In this document: positions 15,635-27,019 of the stretch, in pieces
Position numbering within the stretch: the first letter of the stretch is position 1
Layout of the letters: every line of letters starts with the position of its first letter
Source of the DNA: Ianthella basta
Taxonomy: Eukaryota > Porifera > Demospongiae > Verongiida > Ianthellidae
Length of the DNA stretch: 64,000 nucleotides
NCBI GenBank assembly: GCA_964019415.1
Contig: OZ025889.1
Coordinates: 5,492,011-5,556,010 of the forward strand
Reading direction: 5' to 3'
Translations under genes and position numbers: made by a program
The notes under the pieces: model-generated
What the model saw: the letters and a program-made list of their open reading frames with translations, nothing else
Database searches by the model: none
What the model was told of the DNA's origin: nothing

Positions 15635-16212
15635 ACCTAGCCAATGGGAAGGCCAGTCGACAACGCTTACTGCCATAGATACATACACTGCTAATCACTC
15701 TCCACCAGCACTCTGAATTATTCATTACATTTCACTAATCAATTATATGCAGCAGCATGATCAATTACTTCCAGCTAATTCAGCTCACTTCTCCAATCAT
15801 AAAATTCATGTATTGTATACATATATTGCTGAGTGTTTCCAGTATAATTCATTACAGTGTGACATTAATTACTTTCCGATGTATGCAAGCATGTATGCAT
15901 ATAATTGTGCATGTTCCAGAATGCATAGCAAGCTGAAAGTAATCGTTACAGATAATATCCTATAAGATAGCTAAATACATGTGTACATTTTGAATGCTTG
16001 AGCCTATACAACTAGCTCTTCACAACAGCAGCAGGCCATGCAGGTGTGCTTCCCAGATTTATACTAGATTATAAGTAAAATAGAAAAAGTGCATGCAACT
16101 GCTCTGAAATATTGACAATTATCTATTCTCTGTCTATGACCCCGCCCCCAGCGCCTTCCAAGGTTGCAGACTAGTCACACTCAGACTGACCATAGTCCAC
16201 CAGTGGCCTTTG
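15635..16212. other. Gene B 3' flank to gene C promoter
   Basis: Probable 3' UTR of gene B followed by AT-rich spacer. No exon recognised. Confidence 0.5.
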
Positions 16213-16230
16213 TCACATGATGTAAAAATG
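16213..16230 (+). promoter_or_regulatory. E-box and start-codon motif of gene C
   Basis: TCACATGATGT followed by AAAAATGG ends at the start codon. The same arrangement precedes genes D and F. It resembles an E-box of the TFE/MITF type next to a YY1-like ATGGC start; the function is inferred from the conserved spacing only. Confidence 0.5.
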
Positions 16231-18418
16231 GCCGCTAGCAAGCTTGTACGTCTCCAATTAATCTTCTGCTATTTGAGTTTCGCAGCAGCTGCTGACGTAG
16301 AATGCTCCATAAAAGTGCGTAGGTTATACATGGGGTGTATCCATGTAAGTAGCTTGGCCATAGAATGTCGGGTTTAACGTTTTTTTTTTATTATCTGTAG
16401 CTACGTACGTAGTTGCACGATAAATGGTAAACTATTAATGATAAATACCAGGTACATTTTCATCGGAATCGGAGTGGAATAATGACACTGTAGACTAGCG
16501 ATCACGATATGTTATTGACTAAGTCCTTAGAAGAGTAACTTGGTTGTACAGTGAAACCTGTCTAAGACAGCCACCTGCGGGTGAATTCTAAGTGACCTTT
16601 ATAGAGAGGTGACTGCTCTACAGAGGTGGATTACTATGATTTAATGCTATTTGGAGCCACGGAGGTAGGCTGTTTTAGAGAGGTGGCTGCCTAACACAGT
16701 GACCATCTTAGACAGGTTCCACTGTGCCCCATATGTATGAATACCTTACCATCTTCTCTGTTGGGTATTCGTAAGATAAGCTTATAAATACAGTTTTTAT
16801 TACATAGATAGGTTGATTGACTTTCTGTTGATCCATTGCCATTGACTGGGGCACTACTGATGAAGTGATATGTGTTTCTAATGTACACAGCTGTTGAGGC
16901 TAAACCACACTGCCAACCCTCACTACCACTTGGTGAAGGAATATCCCTGTACTCCTCAATCGTTCGGAGTTACTGCAGTGAGCTACAGTTGGGCTAAGTG
17001 TCCTTTCACTGACACTGATCCCGCCAGTGCCTGTGGACCACTTGACCCCGCCCCCTTTGATAACCGCAGCCATGTAGCTGTAGTTCCATGTGCGTACAGT
17101 AACTGCTCTTTGGAGGAGAAGGCAAATAACTTGGGTCAAGCCAACTATGTTGCCTTCATTACTTGGAATGACAACAACTGTTCAAACAGTGAGTTGAATG
17201 AAGGAGTTGTGTACTGGAATAATTATTGTTGTGCAGTATGTCGTTTGTTGGAGCATGCAAAATGTTTTAATGGACTGCTACGGGCCCTGCTGAGTTGCTT
17301 AGCTGTTAATGCCTTTTTCCATTCATACTGGCTTTTCCACTTATATGGAGGCTTTCTTCAACTTCTTCAGACCACTTGCTGGTCCTTGCTCTGTGGCGGC
17401 TCTGGCAGCAGGTAATGCAGTGAATGAATCACTTTTGTCCTGAGGCAGACCAGAGCATCTGATCAAAACATTGGCAAATCTGTTGAAGCTGGGAGAACTG
17501 CCCTTTCTCATGCCTGATCCAGCTAAGAAGCCCTCACTTTATTACATGGAAACTTGTTTATAGTGGTCACTGTATAATGCAGCCACCTCTCTAAAACAGC
17601 CAGCCTCGCTGGCCTCCCAAGTAGCTCTAACAGATATAGGCAGTACTAAACATTGCAACCTACCTCTGTATTTTAGCCACCTCCTCTGTGTGTAGACCAA
17701 TGACTCATTCACTGTCACTGCCTCATATTGGTGAAGTGTTTTTAACCACATTTGAGTCATTTCCATGTCTCGTGTAGATTTTGACCTGTTGACAGTGGCA
17801 TCGACTAACTTGACAGCAGTTGCTATTATAGTGAATGAGGTACGTAGGAGTATGCTATACTTATGTAAGTTTGTGTGACAAACCTTTCATCTCTTGTTTG
17901 TGGTGTGTGTTTTGTTATTGCAGAACGATGGCCGTGAATTGCTGTCTCTTGCCAACAACCCCATCTATGTGGTGGATGTTTACATAAACTACTTCCCTCC
18001 CTGGCTTATAGCAGTAGTGGTTGTTGTTCTTGTTTTGCTATGCTGTGTCACTGTCTTCCTCCCATTACTCTGTTGTGTGAGTATAAGACTGCACCTTCAG
18101 ATACAATACACCTTTAGGTATACAGTCAATGCATGCAGTCCCTTCCCTTATTTCTGGTCCACAACATTCACTGCCACTTACATCAGACTTCATCTTTCCA
18201 CAGATTTGTGGCTGTATTTGTGGTATGTTCTGTGCGTGCTGTGAATCTGATGGACAAGATTACGGCATAAGCAGTAAAGTGGTGGAGAGAATGGCAGTGA
18301 AGTGTACATACAAGATAGGACGAGGCATGAATGAGACGTGTTCCATTTGTTTGGAGGATTTCACTGAAGGAGAAAAAGTCAGGGAACTTCCCTGTCTACA
18401 TGGTGAGTTGTGTGTGTG

Positions 18419-18450
<32 letters not shown>

Positions 18451-18729
18451 TGCGTGCGTGTGTGGACATTTTACTGATTCACCAATTTATTTGGAGTAAA
18501 TTCCACCCATGCAGTGTACCATGGAGGATGTGTGGAGAAATGGCTGAAGGAGTACAAGCACACATGTCCCCTCTGTAAGACCCCCATCACTGCAAGGAGA
18601 AAGAAGAGAGTTGCTGCTGTCAAATCAGATAGGACACCTCTGCTGGCTGCAGCAGAGGTGGATGCCAGTGTCAATTATGGTGCACTCAGTGAAGAAGCAG
18701 AGGACAGAGTAGGGTCATTGGTGGCTTAG
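16228..18729 (+). CDS. RNF13-like: Gene C: single-pass PA-TM-RING E3 ligase
   Basis: Six exons with consistent phases: 16228-16314, 16891-17188, 17778-17839, 17924-18076, 18204-18402 and 18515-18729, coding 337 residues. Exon 1 is a signal peptide (MAASKLVRLQLIFCYLSF) ending CSIK. Exon 2 is the PA domain ([26 protein letters not shown]). Exon 3 is a short stalk. Exon 4 ends in the membrane segment (WLIAVVVVVLVLLCCVTVF). Exons 5-6 hold a cysteine-rich membrane-proximal stretch and the RING-H2 (CSIC, PCLH | YHGGC, CPLC). The tail has SDRTPLL followed by NYGAL, echoing the SFGAL I recall after the dileucine motif in RNF13. The family ubiquitinates endolysosomal membrane cargo; the substrate here is unknown. 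A GT/GCGT repeat starts right after the donor of the RING intron. Confidence 0.9.
16547..16725. mobile_element. MITE family 1, full copy
   Basis: About 180 bp, starting TACAGTGAAACCTGTCTAAG and ending GACAGGTTCCACTGTG, with inverted ends and no coding capacity. It lies in intron 1 of gene C. Relatives occur at 17534, 24788, 26115, 30416, 34190 and 54493. Confidence 0.85.
17534..17700. mobile_element. MITE family 1, degraded inverted copy
   Basis: Recognisable by GCAGCCACCTCTCTAAAACA and CTACCTCTGTATTTTAG, in the opposite orientation to the copy at 16547. It lies in intron 2 of gene C. Confidence 0.65.
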
Positions 18730-18983
18730 CCAAATTGATATTCTACTCAGGATGGCTTTATACAAGAAATGGAATTATGCAGAACGAATTGCCTTTGTCT
18801 GAATGCTACAGCACTTTAAGCTGTTTTCTCTTTCTTCTGTGTGTTGGAATTGGTAACTAGCTAACTAGCTACATGAGATAGTGCATCAATTGTGTTATTG
18901 AAACTCATTGGCACACTTGATATAGGTACCCGAATCTCCTTTGTTCGTGGAATCTACGGATATAATTATGGTCAGTAATATGA

Positions 18984-19006
18984 TCACGTGATGTAAATAT
19001 AAAATG
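18984..19006 (+). promoter_or_regulatory. E-box and start-codon motif of gene D
   Basis: TCACGTGATGT is followed by a short AT stretch and AAAATGGCC at the start codon. TCACGTGA is the palindromic core of the CLEAR/E-box bound by TFEB-type factors; the regulatory role is inferred. Confidence 0.5.
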
Positions 19007-22000
19007 GCCGCTAACAAGTTTGTACTCCTTTTAGTGACTTTCTCTGCTTTGAGCTTCACAGCAACACGACCAGTTTGTGCTGATGATGTGGATTGCTCTA
19101 TAAAGGTACGTGAATATCACTCGAATAACCATATGAATGGTGTGCACGTGGAATTATTGACAGTTGATCCTTATTAAAGTCTATCAAAGATTCGAAACGC
19201 TTTAATACTCATTGACGGCTTAGCCCTTTTCACAGTAGTAGCGGAGTCTTGTAAGGAATGAAAGGCTGACTAGTATTCGGAAGAGTTGAATGTGCCCATG
19301 ATTAGATCGTTTGCGTAGTGTTTAGTATGACAATATGTGCATTCACTTCAGCTACAACTCGTTTCCTAGTCTTTCCTATTTGTCGTAAACTCTTTCTCCC
19401 TGCTGGTCTACAGTGTAGGTGTTTTGATACTAGATAAATAGTATTAAGTGCTGCCTGTAAAATCCTATATATGTCTATTTAGCTAATACTCTGTCTCCAG
19501 GCATTTCTTCCATATTTATGCTATTTCCTGTGCTGTTTCTTTTGTGGGATGTGGTTTGTAGTCTATTCTAATAGTGGCCCTGGGCTGCTAGTAGGTGTAT
19601 GTGGGCCACTGTAATCTATTACAGGCAGTTCATATTGTAGGAATAAGGCTGTTGTTCATAAGACTATAGCTGCAATAGTCACTGTTCTGTTGTCATCAGC
19701 TAAAGTGGAGGACGTGTTCTAATAGAGCTTATGCAGTGGGCGGAGTCGAGACGCCCATCCGCCATATTGGAGGACAACCGCGTGGAACGGTATACATCGA
19801 AGGTCTTTTGTTCTAGGTTTTGTCGCTGTCTGGATAACGTTTTCGCCCACAATGGTTAACTTCTGTGCTGTTTTTGGCTGCTCCAATCGTTCTAGCAGAG
19901 AAAGATCGAAGAGCTTTTACCGCCTGCCCTCAATTGTGGAACATCAAGGCCCCGAAACCCACATGCTCAGCGAGAAACGCCGAACACTGTGGCTGTCGCG
20001 TCTTCGTCGGGCTGATCTGAAGGAGAGCCAGTATTCAAATGTTCGTATATGCTCGGACCACTTCGTGAAAGGCAAGCCATCTTCCTTGTATGAGCAGGAT
20101 GATCCAGATTGGGCTCCCTCTCTCAGATTAGGCCATTCAAGTGTAAAGGATGGTACTTCTGCAGAGGATAGGCATTCACGATCGCTAGAGAGAAACCGGA
20201 AGAAGAAAGTCCTTGAGAAGCAAGAGGCAGAGTGCATGAAGTGGGAAGAAGGTGAGCAACCAGGCATTGCTTCACAGTCTGCTGCTCTTACTGCTGTGGA
20301 AACATGTGTTCAAACGGATTTGAATGCCAGTGACATTGAGCGCTTATGTCATCAAGGACAGGACATGCAGAGTATAAGGGAAAGGTTGCAATACCTTGTA
20401 TTTGACATGGACTCTGCAGTTTCAGATGAATCCAGGCTGTCATTTTACACTGGATTGCCAGGCACAGTATTAGATGCACTTGCTCAGCTTGTGTGTCCTC
20501 ATCTGATGCAGAAGAGTACCCTGGTTCCATTTCAGCAACTGATTCTGACCCTCATGAAGCTCAGGCTGGGACTATCACAGGCTGACCTGGGATACAGGTT
20601 TCAGATAAGCCAGTCTACGGTCTCCCGCATATTTTGTCACTGTGTTAATGTCATGTATGTAAGGTTGAGATTTCTTATCAAATGGCCAGAAAGGAGTGCT
20701 ATTCGAAAAACAATGCCCATGGCATTTCGAAAGCATTGTCCAAAGTGCACAGTCATCATTGACTGCTTTGAAGTGTTTATTGAGCGACCATCGAATTTGT
20801 TGGCAAGGGCTCAGACCTACTCATCCTATAAGCATCACAATACGACAAAATATCTGATTGGTGTTACACCACAGGGTACTGTGTGTTTCATTTCAAGTGG
20901 ATGGGGTGGCAGAGCAAGTGACAAACATGTAACCGAGAGTAGTAGACTTCTGTCATTTCTATTACCAGGCGACACAATTCTGGCTGACAGAGGGTTTGAC
21001 ATTGCTGATTCTGTTGGATTGTGCATGGCTACCATCAAAATGCCTGCATTCACAAAAGGAAAGGCCCAACTCCGTGGGATTGAGGTGGAACAGACCAGAC
21101 GGATTGCAAATGTGAGGATCCATGTGGAACGAGTTATCGGCAATCTCCGCCAGAAGTACTCGTTGCTCCAAGAAACCCAACCTATTCACTTCCTCATTGC
21201 TCCCACAGATGGTGAACCGCCACTACTGGACAAAATCACGACAGTGTGTTGTGCATTAGTGAACATGTCTAATTCAGTTGTTCCCTTTGATTAACATTTT
21301 TGTGACTTCCTTGCACGCAACATGACACACATACTCATGTCATTATTCTTTATGTTTACAGCTGCGTAAGTTTACAGCAGTCAATTAATGTTTCTGGCTA
21401 GTTACTACACTTTTCTTTTCTTTTTTGGATAAGGGGCTTCTCATTCAGGCGCTGTGAATGGTTCACCTACGTATGTGCAATGTAGACAGCAATGTAGACA
21501 GTGTCTGGATCAAAATTCTGCACATATCTTCACAACTGAGCTGGTGTATAGCTCACCTTTGCCACCATTAACACAATGTCTCCAGAGCATCTTCTCACGA
21601 GCACTTCTCTAACCCAGCCAGCGAGGAATCTCTCATAACTGTCCATACTCTTGTAGTTTTCAAGATCTTCTTTCGTGTACGGACTCGGAGTGAACAAAAG
21701 ATACAATCCTACATGAATGTAGGTAATGGCTGGCCAGCTGTCCACATCGTCCTGCCACTCTTCCGTGGGAATTGAGTACGGATCGTCGCCGCCGATGAAC
21801 GCCAATTTTTCCAAGTACCTCTTCTTGTCTTCGACACTTTTTATTGACTCTTGATAACTTGGAAGAAGACCACTCGCAGCCATTGTCTTAGGCATACAGT
21901 TCCCACTACCTGTGACGCCAACTAGCTCTAAGTTTACGGTCAAAACATACGCAAGTGCATACTGCTGTTGCGCGATTGTCCTCCAAGATGGCCGACCCTA

Positions 22001-23478
22001 AAATTCGATTGCGCAACTGCATAAGCTCTATACATGCAGAAGTGGAAGCTCCATCACAGCACCAACCCGCACTACCACTTGAAGGCAGAGTATCCCTGTA
22101 CTCCAAATTTGTTTGGAGTGAACATATTCACTGTACTGAGCTACAGATGGACTAAGTGTCCTTTCAAGGAAGTTGATCCCACCAATGCCTGTGGACGAGT
22201 TGACCCCGCCCCCTTTGATGGCCGTTATCATGTAGCCCTAGTGCCAACGTGTGTGTCTGGACTGAGTCGTGGTTGCTCTTTGGAGGAGAAGGCAAAGAAC
22301 TTGGGTCAAGCCAACTATGTTGCCTTCATTACTTGGAATGACTACAACTGCTCAAGCGGTGAGTTGGTGAAGGGAGTTGTGTAATACATGGTATTGGATT
22401 GGTATACTGTTTGATGGATCAAGTAGCGTCAAATGGTCTAATGTGGTTCATTCTGCTTTGCTTAGCAGTCATTACATTGCTGTATTGTAGAAACCATTCC
22501 AACTTTCTATCCCTTCGTCTGACCACTTGCTGGGTCTTAAGCCGTGTACCCAGTGGCTATTCTGACTCCCTCCCAAGCTAGTCTCGCGTAGCCAGACCGC
22601 CATGGCGGTCTGGCTACGCGAGACTACTCCCAAGCAGAATTCAGAATGGGAATAGGGACTGGGTACAAAGCTACTGGACCGTGTTGTGCCATGCCAAAAG
22701 TCGTACCGACAAACTCTTGTCCTTCCCTTTGTAGGTGTTTACCTGCCAACTGTGTCATCAACTGGTGTGATGGCAGTTCCCATAGTAGTAACCGAGGTAT
22801 GTTTACATGCATACAAACAGCCCACACTGCACAGTATGTTGTTGTATAGTCTAACCGTCTTTGTGCCAGGGTTGTAAGTATGTTATAGCATGTCTGTGTG
22901 GTGTGCAGGATTATGGCCGTAAGCTGCTGCTGTCTGCTGGCAACCCTGACTTTGCTGTGGATGTTTACGTTGCGTACAACAATGCATTTGCCTTGGCTGG
23001 CTTTGTGGTGGCTCTGTGCTTGTTGTTCTGCCTCTGCTGCTGTCTCATCTACTGCTCAGCGCGGGTGAGTGTCCCATTGTAGCCTTTGGTTGTACCGTAT
23101 ATAATTACCATTTAATATAGCATTTTAACTGGAAGTCATGTTTAGCGGCTGTCCATACTTTGGGTCACTTGGAGCTGCTTCCTGTACAAGGTGTGTGTGT
23201 GTGTGTCGGTGATCCGTATACAAGTGTGTGTCATTCTACAGCTTTGCTGCTTGTCTGCACGTCGCCGACGAAATACAACTAGCCGACAAAGGCACAGCTT
23301 GTCCAGAAGAGCACTGAATAGGATGGCAGTGAAGTGTACGTACAAGATAGGACAAGGCATGAATGAGACGTGTTCCATTTGTTTGGAGGAATTCACTGAA
23401 GGAGAACAAGTTAGGGAGCTTCCTTGTTTACATGGTGAGTTTGTGTGTGTGCGTGTGTGTGTGTGTGTGCATGCGTGT

Positions 23479-23509
<31 letters not shown>

Positions 23510-23790
23510 CGTGCGTGCGTGCGTGTGAGTGTGCATGTGTGGTTATTTCGATTGCCGTGCTTACCCATGCAGTGTACCATGGAGGATGTGTGGAGAAATG
23601 GCTGAAGGAATACAAGCACACATGTCCCCTCTGTAAGACCCCCATCACTGCAGAGACAAAGAAGAGGGTTGCTGCCAACAGCTCAGACGTGGCACCTTTA
23701 ATGCTTGTAGCAGATGAAGAAACCAGCATTAGTGATGGTTCATTCGATGAGGATGATGAGGAAGAGACTGTAGAAACATTAATAACTTAA
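19004..23790 (+). CDS. RNF13-like: Gene D: PA-TM-RING E3 ligase with a transposon in intron 1
   Basis: Exons 19004-19105, 22040-22358, 22735-22796, 22909-23064, 23242-23434 and 23573-23790, phases consistent, 349 residues. Exon 1 is a signal peptide ending CSIK. Exon 2 is the PA domain ([27 protein letters not shown]). Exon 4 carries the membrane segment ([20 protein letters not shown]). Exon 5 starts with a basic SARRRR stretch and the first RING half; exon 6 completes the RING-H2 with all ligands. The usual TPLL signal is altered to DVAPLM. The ISL2EU-type transposon (19723-22030) ends nine bases before exon 2, so it supplies most of the sequence upstream of that acceptor. Branch point and pyrimidine tract may now be transposon-derived. 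The second half of exon 2 is nearly identical to gene E. Confidence 0.88.
19852..21294 (+). CDS. THAP-domain DDE transposase
   Basis: One open frame of 480 residues. The N-terminal THAP finger has C5, C10, C67 and H70 (FCAVFGC...ICSDHF) and would bind the element ends. A lysine/glutamate-rich linker follows. Around residues 225-265 is a helix-turn-helix ([20 protein letters not shown]). The DDE_Tnp_4 catalytic core follows: D304 in [10 protein letters not shown]379 in LADRGFD and E426 in [10 protein letters not shown]. All three acidic residues are present and the frame is unbroken, so this copy may be young or active. The assignment rests on recognised motifs; ISL2EU is preferred over PIF/Harbinger because of the accompanying YqaJ-like frame. 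Confidence 0.9.
   Translation: MVNFCAVFGCSNRSSRERSKSFYRLPSIVEHQGPETHMLSEKRRTLWLSRLRRADLKESQYSNVRICSDHFVKGKPSSLYEQDDPDWAPSLRLGHSSVKDGTSAEDRHSRSLERNRKKKVLEKQEAECMKWEEGEQPGIASQSAALTAVETCVQTDLNASDIERLCHQGQDMQSIRERLQYLVFDMDSAVSDESRLSFYTGLPGTVLDALAQLVCPHLMQKSTLVPFQQLILTLMKLRLGLSQADLGYRFQISQSTVSRIFCHCVNVMYVRLRFLIKWPERSAIRKTMPMAFRKHCPKCTVIIDCFEVFIERPSNLLARAQTYSSYKHHNTTKYLIGVTPQGTVCFISSGWGGRASDKHVTESSRLLSFLLPGDTILADRGFDIADSVGLCMATIKMPAFTKGKAQLRGIEVEQTRRIANVRIHVERVIGNLRQKYSLLQETQPIHFLIAPTDGEPPLLDKITTVCCALVNMSNSVVPFD
21530..21943 (-). CDS. YqaJ-type accessory protein of the transposon, N-terminal part
   Basis: A 137-residue minus-strand frame convergent with the transposase. The stretch [20 protein letters not shown] followed by GWVREVL resembles the region before the YqaJ exonuclease/SWIM domains in the second protein of ISL2EU elements. 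The frame stops soon after MVAKVSYTP, before any SWIM finger or nuclease motif. It is therefore truncated or continues in exons I cannot find. Function in transposition is unknown. Confidence 0.6.
   Translation of the reverse strand: MTVNLELVGVTGSGNCMPKTMAASGLLPSYQESIKSVEDKKRYLEKLAFIGGDDPYSIPTEEWQDDVDSWPAITYIHVGLYLLFTPSPYTKEDLENYKSMDSYERFLAGWVREVLVRRCSGDIVLMVAKVSYTPAQL
22579..22626. repeat. 48-bp perfect palindrome, minimal foldback MITE
   Basis: TAGTCTCGCGTAGCCAGACC, then GCCATGGC, then the exact complement. It lies in intron 2 of gene D. The same terminal wording bounds the longer foldback at 25969-26075, so this is probably a copy reduced to its two ends. Confidence 0.95.
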
Positions 23791-24455
23791 GTCAGCATAA
23801 CGAATAAGGCTACAGTAGTTTGTGTGAAATGACCGTGTAATGCTGCTTTGTGTTCAATACTGTATAATACTCCAGTGTTGTGTTGTGTGCTGCAATTATT
23901 ATCAATGAATAGCTCACTAATCATGTAACTTCATCTGTCTCTAGCTAATTGGCTAAAAGTCAAGCGGAGTGTGGAATGCCATTGACATAGCTTTACACGT
24001 GCAATAATTGACTGTTGCTTACTGTAATAGCTACGCACATACATGCAGGGCAGCACCGTGCAAGGAGCAAGCTATTTCCATGCATCATTTCACAGTGCGT
24101 GTAGTCTCATGCACAGCAGAACCCCACATGATCGAGCGCGAGCCAGCCCAGCCGCAATGTACTCGAGACGCCGGCATGCAGGCATAGTTCAAACAGCAAA
24201 GGCCAGCTGACTGCCTGATTAGCGAGGTTTCGATTCTTTTCAGCTTGTTGACGATACCGGTACGTGGAAGAAAACGGATACGCGTTTCCCGTATGCACTG
24301 AAATAGCAACGCCTTTATATAGCTTCCGCATAGCTAGCCTACTATTGGCCGGAGCCGCTCTTTCCTCCACTCCATGAATCCTTTGTTGGTACTGAATAGC
24401 TATGGAAATTCCTGTTAATTTTCTGAGCTGGTAACACGATAATATACGGTGTAAA
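23791..24455. other. Gene D 3' flank and gene E upstream region
   Basis: No exon recognised. The gene E start lacks the TCACRTGA motif of C, D and F but keeps GTAAAATGGC. Confidence 0.5.
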
Positions 24456-26975
24456 ATGGCTGTAAACAAATCTGCCTTTCAGATCATTTTCTACGTCTTA
24501 TTCAGTCTCACAGCGACACAAATTACCTGTGCTGGGAATGTTTGCACGTTAAAGGTATGTTCATAGATAGAGTGCACTGTAAAGAATCTGACATGTACAA
24601 GAAGAGGCGGCTATCAGTGGCCAGTGCTCAACTGCGCTGTATGGAATGTTGACAGTGCTTGCCAGTATTGGACGTCCTTCACATCTAGGATCCCCCTGAC
24701 CTGTTTTGAAGCAGATATGTAACCTATTGTATACAGTGTCGAAGACAGTCCCGTACCCGTGGGTCAGTTGCAATTGTATCTGACCTTTGCAGAGGGTGGC
24801 TGTTCTACAGAGGTAGATTGCAATGCTTTAGTGCTATTTGGGGCCAGGGAGGCTGGCTGTTTTAGAGAGGTGGCGACCTAACTCAGTGACCATCTTGGAC
24901 AGGTTCAACTGTAACTGCATACAATGCAGTGTCCATTTAGCCATTCACTACCCTTAGCTGTAATATATAGTGCTGTTATTGAAAGTGACTGTGTATACCT
25001 ACATTTTCCCTTTATATGCAGGTGTGGAAATTTCAGATCTCTACGGATCTACATGATGGCTTGCAATTGGTGATGGAGATTCCATGTACACTGCTTGGAG
25101 TTAACATGTTCACTGTACTACACCATGAATGGAATACCTGCTCTCTCAATGTCACCGATCCCATCAACGCTTGTACACCACTTGACCCCGCCCCCTTTGA
25201 TGGCCGTTATCATGTAGCCCTAGTGCCAACGTGTGTGTCTGGACTGAGTCGTGGTTGCTCTTTGGAGGAGAAGGCAAAGAACTTGGGTCAAGCCAACTAT
25301 GTTGCCTTCATTACTTGGGATGACTACACCTGTTCAAATAGTGAGTGGAAGAAGGAGTTGTGTACTGAGATGGTGGTGGTGCAGTGTACTGTTTGTTGGA
25401 GCGTGTAACATGTATTAATGGACTGCTATGGACCATACTGAAGTTGCTTGGCAGTTAACTGGTATCGTGTAAGCTCAAATTTTCACAGGGCAAAAGTTTT
25501 GCAAATGGCCGTTGGGAAGGGTAATTCATTATTTCATTTCTAGAATGGTTGCCTGGTTATTTATAATTATTAGTAGCGTATTTGTATATTGGATGCATGT
25601 ACAAGATACGAAATTTTCATGATAATTTATTTTATTGAAAGCCAAATGCGTTGCAAAACTCGTGAAGTAAAGTCCCATGAAAATTTGAGCTTACACGATA
25701 GATTGCTGTTTATGCCAGCCAATCCAGTTTTCCCACACACGCTGCAGGAAGAAATGGTAGTTCGGACACTGTATAGCCCATATATGCAGTGTACACATTG
25801 AATGTCACGAATCATGTCTCAGTTTACATGACATTGTGTTGACATCTGCAGATGCGGACCTGGAGGCAGTGTCGTCAAATGCAACTGATGCAACGTCAGT
25901 TCCTGTAGCAGTGACAGAGGTAAACTATACATGCGTGTGTAACGCACTGCATGCAGATTGTACATACCAGTCTCGTGTAGCCAGACCGCTTCTCCTCTCC
26001 ATTTTATATTATGACATCATCGGTTGATGTCATAATATAAAATGGAGGGGAGAAGTGATCTGGATACGTGAGACTATAGATATACATGCATGGCTTCTGT
26101 ATTAAGAGTACAGTTACAGTGAAACCTGTCTAAGACAGCCTCCCGTAGGACGTCTCTAACTGATCTTAACAGAGAGGTGGCTGCTCTACAGAGGTAGATT
26201 GCAATGCTTTAGTGCTATTTGAGGCCAGGGAGGCTGGCTGTTATAGAGAGGTGGCTGCCTAACACAGTGACCATCTTAGACAGGTTCCACTGTATATATG
26301 GTGTCATGCAGGCAGCTGTAATGCACTAGTCATACAGCATGTGCTTCTGTGTGTGCAGGAATATGGTCGTAAACTGATGTCATTTGCCAAGAATCCAAAT
26401 TACGTGGTGGATGTTTACATTGCATTCAGCGATGTGATCACAATTGTGGCAATGGCATTTATTCTGATCATTGCTAGTGTGTTTTGCTGCTGCATTCTTG
26501 GAGTGTGTGTCTACGTAACGATATCAAAGGTCAGTGTGAGACCCCAACACTCTGCAGGTTGGATATATTATCTAACTAGCTGCATCTACGCATACGCATT
26601 GTGTATTGTTGCATTCATCCTCCCTTTATGCTGTGACTCTTCCCCGACATTCATGGTTGCCTGTATGTGTTAATGCATCACACATCAGCTGTGCAGGAAG
26701 CGCCGAGAGCCAAGTGCCTCTACCGGGTGCTGCTGGTCTTCACGCCAGCAAAGTTCACTTGGCAGTCAAAGTTACAGCTTATCCAGAAGAGCCCTGAACA
26801 AGATGGCAGTGAAGTGTACGTACAAGATAGGAAAAGGCATGAATAGGACGTGTTCGGTTTGTACGAGGAAATTCACTGAAGGTGAAGTAGTCAGGGAACT
26901 TCCTTGTCTACATGGTGAGTTGTGTGTGTGTGCATGTGTGGCATGTGTGTGTTGTGTGTGCGTGTGTGTGCGTGT

Positions 26976-27019
<44 letters not shown>

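Larger units (their letters stand above)
19723..22030 (+). mobile_element. Apparently intact ISL2EU/IS4EU-type DNA transposon
   Basis: About 2.3 kb. The outermost 15 bases are perfect inverted repeats (TAGAGCTTATGCAGT at the left, complement at 22016-22030). A second matched block (CCATNTTGGAGGACAA, then CGCG) extends the repeats to about 60 bp. It encodes a THAP-DDE transposase on + and the start of a YqaJ-type accessory protein on -, the gene pair known from ISL2EU elements. A 2-bp TA duplication is possible if the outer TA is counted as target. Removing the element restores an acceptor region resembling those of C and F (TTCTAAT...GCAG). Confidence 0.85.
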
